Position numbers and translations under genes: made by a program. The notes beneath the pieces were generated by a model. The model was not told where the DNA came from. It saw only the letters and a program-made list of their open reading frames with translations, and did not search any database. DNA of 5,819 nucleotides, from contig DDEJ01000019.1 in NCBI GenBank assembly GCA_002336405.1, positions 1 through 5,819 on the forward strand. The letters run 5' to 3'. This stretch comes from Rhodobacteraceae bacterium UBA1957. Its GTDB lineage: Bacteria > Pseudomonadota > Alphaproteobacteria > Rhodobacterales > Rhodobacteraceae. Below are positions 1 through 5,819 of the stretch, in pieces (positions within the stretch are counted from its first letter, which is position 1; each line of letters opens with the position of its first letter).

Positions 1-117
1 GCTTGGTGGATATGCACATTTCCCGGCATTGCTATTTTAATCACTGTTCTTGCCATTAATCTTGTTGGCGAAGGATTAAACGACGCCTTAAATCCCCGCT
101 TGAGAGAACGCAATTGA
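1..117 (+). CDS. Peptide-type ABC transporter permease, C-terminal end (DppC-like, partial)
   Basis: This is the last 38 codons and TGA stop of a gene that begins before the window. The reading frame starts at base 1 and gives a hydrophobic segment ([20 protein letters not shown]) followed by [11 protein letters not shown]. This matches the end of DppC/OppC/GsiD-type permeases, where the final transmembrane helix FPG-(A/I)-I-x-(L/I)-x-VLA-x-N-L-(L/V)-G-(D/E)-G-L-R-D-A-L-(D/N)-P-R-L is very conserved. The protein would be one of the two inner-membrane permeases of a peptide/opine/nickel family importer. Its stop overlaps the TTG start of the following ATPase gene (TTGA), so the two are translationally coupled in one operon. 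The substrate cannot be judged from this fragment. The family call is secure; only the end of the gene is visible. Confidence 0.9.
   Translation, partial: AWWICTFPGIAILITVLAINLVGEGLNDALNPRLRERN
102..107 (+). promoter_or_regulatory. Ribosome binding site for the ABC ATPase TTG start
   Basis: GAGAGA lies 6 bases before the TTG at 114, inside the last codons of the permease gene. It supports use of the rare TTG start. The next in-frame ATG lies at about codon 56, past the first Walker A motif, so it cannot be the true start. Confidence 0.5.
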
Positions 118-1742
118 CCGATACACTACTCAAAATAACGAATCTTGCCATCGCCCTGCCCGAGGGGTCTGAAAGGACTTTAGCGGTTGAAAACCTGTCC
201 GTTGATCTTGCGCCAGGTGAGACGCTGTGCATCGTTGGAGAAAGCGGGTCGGGCAAATCGCTGACCGCGCGAGCGCTGATGGGCCTGTTACCAGCGCCCC
301 ATGTCAAAGTATCTGAAGGGGCCATTGATTTTTGCGGCGAAGATCTGACAAAGGTGAGTGAGCGGCGTTTGCGCGAAATCCGCGGCAGCGAGATATCGAT
401 GGTGTTTCAAGAGCCGATGACCGCGCTTAATCCGGTGATGACTATCGGCAGCCAGATCGATGAGATTTTTCGCTTTCACGCAGACATGTCAGCCCAGCAA
501 CGGCGTCAAAGGGCAGTTGAGTTGCTGGACAGTGTACAACTGCCCGACCCAAAGCAAATAGTCGGTGCCTATCCACATGAACTTTCAGGCGGACAACGCC
601 AACGCGCAATGATTGCCATGGCGCTGGCGCTTGAGCCTAAAATTCTGATTGCAGATGAGCCAACAACCGCGCTTGATGTCACGACGCAGGCCCAGATCCT
701 TAAACTGATCAGCGATATGCAGGCTGTGCACAAAACCGGTGTGCTGTTCATCACCCATGATTTCGGTGTGGTTGCGGATATCGCCGATCGCGTGGCGGTG
801 ATGCAATATGGGCGGGTGGTTGAGACAGGCCCCGTTGATAAGGTGCTCAATCACCCCGAACACCCCTATACACAGGCGCTAATCGCCTCAGTGCCCAGTC
901 TGACACCCCGCGCCGCAAGGACACGTTCAGACGATATTGCGATTGAAACCCAAAAGCTGCACAAGACCTTTGGTGGTGGTAGAAGCTTCTTTGGCCTTGG
1001 CCCTCCAAACCGTGTGGTACATGCGGTCAAAGATGTAACGGTCGAATTGCGCCGCGGCGAAACGCTGGGCATCGTCGGAGAAAGCGGCTCTGGAAAATCA
1101 ACATTAGCACGCTGCATGATACGGCTGTTGGACAGCGACAGCGGCAAGATTATGATCGACGGCACCAATCTTCGGACGTTGGAGCGCGCAGAAATGCGCC
1201 CCTGGCGGGCAAAAATACAGATGGTGTTCCAAGATCCGTTTGCGTCTTTGAACCCGCGGATCAAAATTGGCCAGATCATCGCGCAAGGGCCCATGATCCA
1301 AGGGGCAAGCCGCAAAGAGGCAGAGGCCCGCACCCGCGAATTACTGGGCATCGTGGGGTTGGATGAACGCGCTTTTAATCGTTATCCCCACGAGTTTTCC
1401 GGTGGCCAACGCCAGCGCATCGGTATTGCGCGCGCGCTGGCGCTGAACCCTGAAATTCTAGTGGCAGATGAGCCGGTCTCGGCGCTTGATGTCTCAATAC
1501 AGGCGCAAATATTGAAACTTCTCGATGAAATCCGTGAGCGGATGAACCTGTCGATGTTGTTCATCACCCATGATCTGCGGGTTGCGGCACAGGTGTGTGA
1601 CAGGCTTGCGGTAATGCGTTATGGTGAGATTGTTGAAACCGGTGCCACTGGGGATATTTTTGACGCGCCGCAGCACAGCTATACCCGCGATCTGCTGGCG
1701 GCTGTTCCGGGGCAAAACTGGAACCGGCAGGCCACCATATAA
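114..1742 (+). CDS. Dipeptide/oligopeptide-type ABC transporter, fused dual ATP-binding protein
   Basis: A cytoplasmic ATPase of 542 residues that powers a peptide/opine/nickel-type importer. It is a tandem fusion of the two ATPases that are often separate (DppD plus DppF), as in GsiA and YejF. The first domain has Walker A GESGSGKS (42-49), Q-loop VFQEP (Gln99), signature LSGGQ (157-161), Walker B ILIADEP (Glu182) and H-loop His215. The second has GESGSGKS (322-329), VFQDP (Gln373), FSGGQ (428-432), ILVADEP (Glu453) and His486. Each half ends with the oligopeptide-transporter C-terminal motif ([12 protein letters not shown] near 250-261; [12 protein letters not shown] near 521-532). Both ATP sites look competent. 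The length is usual for fused members. The TTG start overlaps the permease stop by 4 bases and has GAGAGA 6 bases upstream. The substrate is not readable from the ATPase; the amidase next to it hints at an amide or peptide-like compound. Confidence 0.95.
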   Translation: MTDTLLKITNLAIALPEGSERTLAVENLSVDLAPGETLCIVGESGSGKSLTARALMGLLPAPHVKVSEGAIDFCGEDLTKVSERRLREIRGSEISMVFQEPMTALNPVMTIGSQIDEIFRFHADMSAQQRRQRAVELLDSVQLPDPKQIVGAYPHELSGGQRQRAMIAMALALEPKILIADEPTTALDVTTQAQILKLISDMQAVHKTGVLFITHDFGVVADIADRVAVMQYGRVVETGPVDKVLNHPEHPYTQALIASVPSLTPRAARTRSDDIAIETQKLHKTFGGGRSFFGLGPPNRVVHAVKDVTVELRRGETLGIVGESGSGKSTLARCMIRLLDSDSGKIMIDGTNLRTLERAEMRPWRAKIQMVFQDPFASLNPRIKIGQIIAQGPMIQGASRKEAEARTRELLGIVGLDERAFNRYPHEFSGGQRQRIGIARALALNPEILVADEPVSALDVSIQAQILKLLDEIRERMNLSMLFITHDLRVAAQVCDRLAVMRYGEIVETGATGDIFDAPQHSYTRDLLAAVPGQNWNRQATI

Positions 1743-1805
1743 CCCTGTGTCACGGGGGAGCACGCGACGCCGCGCCACACACCGATAACCAAGGCAAATT
1801 GCACC

Positions 1806-3209
1806 ATGACCACCAACCCGACAGCACCCGCCCCGTCTTTGACGGCTCTGTCTGAGGCATTTGGCCGGAAAACGCTCAAACCCAGCGACGTGGTCGAAGC
1901 TCAATTAAAGCGCATAGCCAAGCGAGATCCTGTGCTTGGCAGTTATCAGGCCGTGTATGCAGATGACGCAATGCAGGCAGCAAAAGCTGCAGATTTGGCA
2001 ATAGCGGCAGGGCATCGCATCGGCCCGTTCCACGGCATTTCTTTTGCCTTAAAAGATATATTCGATGTGGATGGGCGGGTGACTGCTTGCGGCTCACTTG
2101 CCCTGCAAGATCGCATCTCTGAGCAAAGCGGCACCCTTGTTCGGCGCTTGATTGCAGCAGGTGGCATTCTGCTCGGCAAAACCAAGACCGTCGAATGCGC
2201 ACTGGGTGGTTGGGGCACAAATCAACGGATGGGCACGCCGCGCAACCCGTGGGATTTGGAAACGGCGCGGGTGCCGGGGGGATCCTCTGCCGGATCTGGC
2301 GTTGCTGTGGCTAGCGATTTGGTCACATGTGCTACTGGCACAGATACCGGCGGCTCAGTGCGCCTGCCTGCGGCTTATTGTGGCCTTACTGGGCTCAAAG
2401 TTAGCAAAGACTATCTGCCCACAGACGGCATTTATCCGCTGTCACATACATTGGACACCCCGGGCCCGATGGCACGCTCGGTCGCAGATGTCGCACTGAT
2501 GCTCGCGGTTTTGCGCGGCACCGAGGGTTGGGCCATAGATCAAGACCTGCAAAACGGCCACGGTCTGTTTGCCTTTCATGGCGCCGGTGTTCAGGGGTTG
2601 AAACTGGGTATTCTTGACGACAGTGAACGGCAGGTCTGTGACGCAGAGATGTTGAAAAACTATGATGCGGCAGTGGATATTCTGGCTTCGCTGGGTGCGC
2701 AGATTGCGGTATTTAACGCGCCAGAGCGCTATTGCGATCTGGCCGATGCCAATGGGGCGATTACCATTTTCGAGGGCTATGGTTATCACAAAGCACTTTA
2801 TGAGGTGGCCCAAAACCCGATGGATGAAGACGTGCGCAAACGCATGCTGGCCGGCCGCGGGATGACAGCCGAAAGCCATGCAGTGAACTTAAGCCAAAAG
2901 ACCGACACACAGGACCAGTTCCGCGCAGCAATGATCGGGTTTGACGCTCTGCTTACACCGACAGTCGCCCAAGCTGCGCCTAAATTAAGCGATATTGATC
3001 AAGACATTTCTCCGGGGCATTTCACCCGACCGTTCAACTATCTCGATATGGCGGCTTTATCCCTGCCAATGGCCCCCACCCTTCAGGGGCTGCCGACCAG
3101 CTTGCAAATTGTGACACGCGCCGGGCATGAACCCCTCAGCCTGCAGATTGGAGCCGCCTATGAGGCGGCATTGGGGCCATGGCGCCAGCCCGATTTGTCA
3201 GCACTGTAA
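1806..3209 (+). CDS. Amidase signature family hydrolase
   Basis: A 467-residue amidase of the amidase signature (AS) family, which hydrolyses carboxamides to a carboxylate plus ammonia or amine. The Ser-cisSer-Lys triad is readable: Lys83 in ALKDIFD, cis-Ser160 in PGGSSAGSG, and nucleophile Ser184 in GTDTGGSVRLPAA. The 24-residue spacing of the two serines equals that in FAAH and malonamidase E2. The glycine-rich core runs from about 157 to 200, and the C-terminal region keeps LLTPT (382-386) and the FNYLDMAALSLPM segment typical of the fold. Length is normal. No signal peptide is visible, so it is probably cytoplasmic. The ATG at 1806 follows AAGG at 1791-1794, a rather long spacing of 11 bases, and no better in-frame start lies upstream. 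It sits 63 bases after the ABC ATPase on the same strand and probably shares its operon. GatA of the amidotransferase is a relative, but no gatB or gatC is near, so a catabolic amidase is more likely. The substrate is unknown. Confidence 0.92.
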   Translation: MTTNPTAPAPSLTALSEAFGRKTLKPSDVVEAQLKRIAKRDPVLGSYQAVYADDAMQAAKAADLAIAAGHRIGPFHGISFALKDIFDVDGRVTACGSLALQDRISEQSGTLVRRLIAAGGILLGKTKTVECALGGWGTNQRMGTPRNPWDLETARVPGGSSAGSGVAVASDLVTCATGTDTGGSVRLPAAYCGLTGLKVSKDYLPTDGIYPLSHTLDTPGPMARSVADVALMLAVLRGTEGWAIDQDLQNGHGLFAFHGAGVQGLKLGILDDSERQVCDAEMLKNYDAAVDILASLGAQIAVFNAPERYCDLADANGAITIFEGYGYHKALYEVAQNPMDEDVRKRMLAGRGMTAESHAVNLSQKTDTQDQFRAAMIGFDALLTPTVAQAAPKLSDIDQDISPGHFTRPFNYLDMAALSLPMAPTLQGLPTSLQIVTRAGHEPLSLQIGAAYEAALGPWRQPDLSAL

Positions 3210-3238
3210 GCGCCCTGCAAGCCCGTTGGCTGGGGCGT
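3210..3238. terminator. Stem-loop between convergent genes, possible bidirectional terminator
   Basis: Immediately after the amidase TAA, GCGCCC (3210-3215) can pair with GGGCGT (3233-3238, closing on a G-T wobble), and inside it AGCC (3220-3223) pairs with GGCT (3228-3231) around a CGTT loop. An asymmetric internal loop (TGCA against one G) separates the two helices. No run of T follows on either strand, so a classic intrinsic terminator is not shown. Its place between two converging stop codons is the main argument. Confidence 0.35.
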
Positions 3239-3245
3239 TCCATGG

Positions 3246-5357
3246 CTATGTCCTTCCCAGACTATGGGATAGAACATTATGGAGTAGCCGTGACACGTTG
3301 TTGTCAAAATTATTCCACGGCAGGCTGCCACAAAAAGTGATCGAGCCAACCGAAAACACCCGACCACCGCCTTCGGTCTCAAAATACACCATATCCGCGC
3401 GCCGGACCGCATCTTCGGGTCCGCCGGACATATTGGTCAAATGGGTCAACTGCTCTTCGGGAACAAGCATAAATTCGTTTTCGGTATCATAGGATTGCGC
3501 GAGAATGGTAATGTCATGGCCACTGTCGAGCGTGGCGTCGGTGCGATCCAGTTCAAATCCCGCAGCGCCATTGCCACTGAAGCCAAAGTCACCAATCACA
3601 TCGGTTTTAATGCCATCGAACACCCAATCGAAATTTGGATCATGACAGACGCGGTGATAGGGCATGCCAGTGAATACGCCCTGCGCGGTAAAACCAACCC
3701 CAACCAATTTTTGCGGCGCCCGCCCACTGCGACGCCACAACCCGCCATAAGCCCCATCAAAGGCATTGTAATACTCTCCCGGCTCTGAGGCCCAGGCGCG
3801 CAAGCCATCCTCGGCCCGCCGGATTTCCAACAAAGCAGGATCCTCAGTGTGACGCGCGATACGCCAATAAAACCCGTTGCCCCCCAGATAATGCAGCGCC
3901 CCGCCCTGATCACGGTACGCGGTAAGCGCGTCCAACGTTTCAGCAGTATGATATTCCGGGTGGCTGCCGGTGACCAGCGCCGCATATCCTTGAAGTGCAG
4001 CGACACCGTCGTTGTGTAACTCTTCATCGGTGACGATGTCATACTCAATCCCCTTGGCGTGCAACCACGAAATCAGATGGCTATCAGCCTGAAAGTGCCG
4101 CAACCCAGAGCATTCGGCCTGACCAAAAGTCAAATAGCCCGGGCGCATGTTAAACAAAGGCCGCCTGTGCGAGGCATGACATATCCCTGATCCATCGCGG
4201 TGATTGTTATAGGTCGACAAACCGTAATTGCTAAACACCGCAGGATTATTGGGATAAGCCCCCCAGTCTGCAATCCGCTCAAGCCAAGACGGCTCGTAGT
4301 CGGGACGTGCATGGTTGCCATAGACTACATAGGTAAACGTCGAGACCAAAACACAAAGCTTGGCCCGTGGCTTGCCAAGCTCGGGGCAAACAAAAAACGG
4401 CATCGCGTCATAGGCATCACCACAGCTGATGCGCATTACGTAGGCCCCACATGGCAGATCGGGTGGAATGACAAAACTGAAGTCCGCCTCCCAGTCAAAG
4501 TCATAAATCTCATCTTGATGAAACGAAATCGCAGCATAGTGGGCGGGTTTGTGTCGCCAGTTCATTTCACTGGCATCCCAAAGCGCACCAGTCACCGCCC
4601 GCGTAGGCACATTCACCAGCGCCAGATCGGGACCTACCTGCGCAGGCACTGTCATCCCCGAGATATTGCGCGCAAAATCCCAAGCTGCAATGACATGGTC
4701 GTCAGCCGTGATCTGTGGCGCCTCGATTTTGCCGTTGAAACATGAGACCGCACCCTCAGCTCCAGGCGCTGCGGCGATCATAACCACCTCTTGCTGAGAC
4801 AAATCAACTGCGCCACCGCCGTCTGTCTGCGCGTGCGTTTGGGTCGGCGAAACCGAAAGACCTTCGAGAAAAATCGACATCTGGCCTGATGCCTCGACGG
4901 TGGCCTGCACCCGTGACCATTGCCGGAATGTCGCCGCCTCGGGGGTCGAAATTGCCACCGCACCCGCGCGCAGTGTGAGCCCGCCTTGCGCGTTTAATTC
5001 AAGCGCGAACCGCCCAAAGGACAAAAGCGTTTGCGTCGCCGGCGTTTGCAGCGTCGGATACACCAGCAATGACATACTAATCGCGCGTTGCGCGCCCAGT
5101 ACCAATGGTGCGACACTTAAAAGATGCGATCCAGGGTGAAAGCTTTGACGTCGGGAAGGAAATTTCTGATCTGGAAAAAACGTCTCACACCCATGTTCGA
5201 CAAGGCCGGCACCAGCCGGATTGGGGTCAGCGCTTATCGAGCGAAACAAGCGTGCTTCATAGGGGGCGTCCAACTGAGACGACACCATAAAATTAATTTC
5301 ATCGCCCGGTCGACCCGAGAGTTTATCACTGTACCCAGCCAAAGAAACTGTTTGCAT
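3246..5357 (-). CDS. N,N-dimethylformamidase large (beta) subunit family protein
   Basis: A 703-residue protein of the dimethylformamidase (DmfA2) large-subunit family. The Paracoccus enzyme of this family is a mononuclear-iron amidohydrolase that splits N,N-dimethylformamide into formate and dimethylamine. Seen here: an N-terminal beta segment AGYSDKLSGRPGDEINFM (7-24); a probable concanavalin/LamG-like domain (about 75-210); then the large family C-terminal domain with FTYVVYGNH (341-349), STYNNHRDGSG (381-391), RRPLFNMRP (398-406), TGSHPEY (463-469), LGGNGFYW (491-498) and the closing FDNNVSR (684-690). Candidate 2-Tyr-1-Glu iron ligands are Tyr343 or Tyr346, Tyr383 and Glu468, with His466 and Asn494 nearby. 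The assignment is from recalled family spacing, not an alignment. I chose the ATG at 5357 because AAAAGG lies 6 bases before it and family members begin close to this point; upstream ATGs at 5372 and 5396 are possible. It converges on the amidase and has its own promoter region. No small subunit gene is visible. The true substrate may not be DMF. Confidence 0.88.
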   Translation of the reverse strand: MQTVSLAGYSDKLSGRPGDEINFMVSSQLDAPYEARLFRSISADPNPAGAGLVEHGCETFFPDQKFPSRRQSFHPGSHLLSVAPLVLGAQRAISMSLLVYPTLQTPATQTLLSFGRFALELNAQGGLTLRAGAVAISTPEAATFRQWSRVQATVEASGQMSIFLEGLSVSPTQTHAQTDGGGAVDLSQQEVVMIAAAPGAEGAVSCFNGKIEAPQITADDHVIAAWDFARNISGMTVPAQVGPDLALVNVPTRAVTGALWDASEMNWRHKPAHYAAISFHQDEIYDFDWEADFSFVIPPDLPCGAYVMRISCGDAYDAMPFFVCPELGKPRAKLCVLVSTFTYVVYGNHARPDYEPSWLERIADWGAYPNNPAVFSNYGLSTYNNHRDGSGICHASHRRPLFNMRPGYLTFGQAECSGLRHFQADSHLISWLHAKGIEYDIVTDEELHNDGVAALQGYAALVTGSHPEYHTAETLDALTAYRDQGGALHYLGGNGFYWRIARHTEDPALLEIRRAEDGLRAWASEPGEYYNAFDGAYGGLWRRSGRAPQKLVGVGFTAQGVFTGMPYHRVCHDPNFDWVFDGIKTDVIGDFGFSGNGAAGFELDRTDATLDSGHDITILAQSYDTENEFMLVPEEQLTHLTNMSGGPEDAVRRADMVYFETEGGGRVFSVGSITFCGSLPWNNFDNNVSRLLHNVLSHSLGRT

Positions 5358-5363
5358 CCCACA

Positions 5364-5369
5364 CCTTTT
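5364..5369 (-). promoter_or_regulatory. Ribosome binding site deciding the start of the dimethylformamidase-like gene
   Basis: On the minus strand AAAAGG lies 6 bases before the ATG at 5357 (the spacer is TGTGGG). The alternative ATG at 5372 overlaps this purine run, so it would not be served by it, and the one at 5396 adds residues not expected in the family. This favours a 703-residue protein. Confidence 0.6.
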
Positions 5370-5408
5370 CATAAAAAGCCGGTCAGTGGCCCCCATTCAG
5401 TCTGTCTT

Positions 5409-5437
5409 ATCTTAGGACACACCGCAAGCAGTGTCGA
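5409..5437 (-). promoter_or_regulatory. Sigma-70-like promoter for the dimethylformamidase-like gene
   Basis: Reading the minus strand, TCGACA (5437-5432, 5 of 6 to TTGACA), a 17-base spacer and TAAGAT (5414-5409, 4 of 6 to TATAAT) form a well-spaced promoter candidate. Transcription would start near 5402, leaving a leader of about 45 bases before the ATG at 5357. Such matches also arise by chance; the position and spacing are the support. Confidence 0.4.
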
Positions 5438-5645
5438 AGCTTGTTTGGGCCTGCGAAACGAAGTGTTTACGAATAACAAAGGTCCCTGATCAACAACTGA
5501 ATTCTAGAGATTTATTTAAACTCTTTCACGACGCCAAAACCGCAGTGATAATAAGGCCAGCTTAGTGCTCTATTCAAAAATACATCTAGAGAGCGCAACC
5601 TAACTTGCGGATTCCCATTGTGTGGATCCTTTGTTCAGACTTAGC

Positions 5646-5819
5646 ATGCAAAAACCTTTCGCCACCCAGCCTGAACTTTTTGTCACCACGCGCGAGCTTG
5701 ACCATCGTGCGCTTCATGCGCTTGACGACACTGAGGCGGTTTAAGACTGGTCTAAAATTAAGCCTATCCTGTCCTCGAGTTATGCCGCTAAAACGGGCCG
5801 CCCCAGTTATCCGCTTTTG
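5646..5819 (+). pseudogene. IS5-family-like transposase, N-terminal fragment with in-frame stop
   Basis: A frame opening at ATG 5646 reads MQKPFATQPELFVTTRELD and continues to a TAA at 5742-5744 after 32 codons. In the same frame the sequence goes on as DWSKIKPILSS (from 5745) and then KTGRPSYPLL up to the window edge. The pattern D-W-x-x-I-x-x-(I/L)-L followed by G-R-P-S-Y-P-x-L is the hallmark of the N-terminal (DUF772-type) region of IS5 and related DDE transposases, which would move an insertion sequence by cut-and-paste. Because the homology carries straight across the TAA without a frame change, a nonsense mutation is the simplest explanation, and no good restart codon is seen just after it. 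The catalytic DDE region lies beyond the window, so whether more damage exists is unknown. No strong ribosome binding site precedes the ATG. The family call is fairly firm; the subgroup is not. Confidence 0.7.

Larger units (their letters stand above)
5358..5645. other. Non-coding gap between the dimethylformamidase-like gene and the broken transposase
   Basis: 288 bases with no credible gene on either strand. The part next to the minus-strand gene holds its leader and candidate promoter. The middle (about 5490-5600) is visibly richer in A and T than the genes. It contains an 8-base direct repeat TCTAGAGA (5503-5510 and 5585-5592). Near the transposase is an imperfect inverted repeat, GGATTCCCA (5609-5617) and TGTGGATCC (5621-5629), pairing at 7 of 9 positions. 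The left end of the insertion sequence should lie somewhere in this gap, but I cannot place it without its right end, which is outside the window. No dimethylformamidase small-subunit gene or regulator is present here. Confidence 0.5.

Noticed and set aside
866..1351. A 161-codon open frame on the minus strand inside the ABC ATPase gene
   Set aside because: It lies wholly opposite a well-supported gene with conserved motifs in both halves, has no recognisable domain and follows the codon pattern of the opposite strand. It is a shadow frame.
1743..1805. A hairpin around CCCTGTGTCACGGG as a terminator between the ATPase and the amidase
   Set aside because: Pairing needs a bulge, leaves almost no loop and is not followed by a T run; the short same-strand gap fits an operon better.
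1494..1904. A 136-codon minus-strand open frame crossing the gap between the ATPase and the amidase
   Set aside because: It covers the coding ends of two real genes and the 63-base gap; the translation looks like low-complexity shadow sequence with no family resemblance and no clear ribosome binding site.
4200..4745. A 181-codon plus-strand open frame inside the dimethylformamidase-like gene
   Set aside because: It is antisense to the most conserved part of that gene, including the NNHRDGSG segment, and has no domain of its own.
5124..5489. A 121-codon plus-strand open frame over the start of the dimethylformamidase-like gene
   Set aside because: Most of it is opposite the conserved N-terminus and promoter of the minus-strand gene, and its translation resembles no family I know.
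5503..5592. The direct repeat TCTAGAGA (5503-5510 and 5585-5592) as an insertion target duplication or operator pair
   Set aside because: The transposase begins outside the repeated interval and the repeat is only 8 bases in AT-rich sequence, so chance is a sufficient explanation.

Overview
The window looks like an alphaproteobacterial chromosome or plasmid segment, most likely from the Rhodobacterales/Roseobacter group. This is inferred from moderately GC-rich coding sequence, the style of the proteins, and the pairing of a peptide-type ABC importer with an amidase and a dimethylformamidase-like protein. No marker gene fixes the taxonomy.

Layout. Positions 1-1742 hold the downstream part of a peptide/opine/nickel-type (Dpp/Opp-like) ABC importer operon: the last 38 codons of a DppC-type inner-membrane permease, then, overlapping it by 4 bases, a fused ATPase carrying two complete nucleotide-binding domains (DppD and DppF in one chain). 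After a 63-base gap and on the same strand comes an intact amidase-signature-family hydrolase (1806-3209) with its Ser-cisSer-Lys triad in place. This is probably the last gene of the importer operon. A 36-base convergent gap containing a stem-loop separates it from a large minus-strand gene (3246-5357) for a protein of the N,N-dimethylformamidase large (beta) subunit family. That gene has its own ribosome binding site and a plausible sigma-70-like promoter. Positions 5358-5645 are non-coding apart from that promoter. From 5646 to the window end lies the start of an IS5-family-like transposase reading frame broken by an in-frame TAA, so it is probably a decayed insertion sequence.

How the genes may work together (inference). 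The importer would bring in a small amide, peptide-like or N-formyl compound, and the amidase and the dimethylformamidase-like enzyme would cleave amide C-N bonds in the cytoplasm, releasing ammonia or an amine and a carboxylate. The two hydrolases are convergent, so they would be expressed from different promoters. No small (alpha) dimethylformamidase subunit and no transcriptional regulator is visible in the window.

I see no tRNA, rRNA, CRISPR array, riboswitch or clearly new system. The most interesting element is the neighbourhood of a stand-alone dimethylformamidase-like large subunit, a transporter and an amidase, bordered by a broken insertion sequence.
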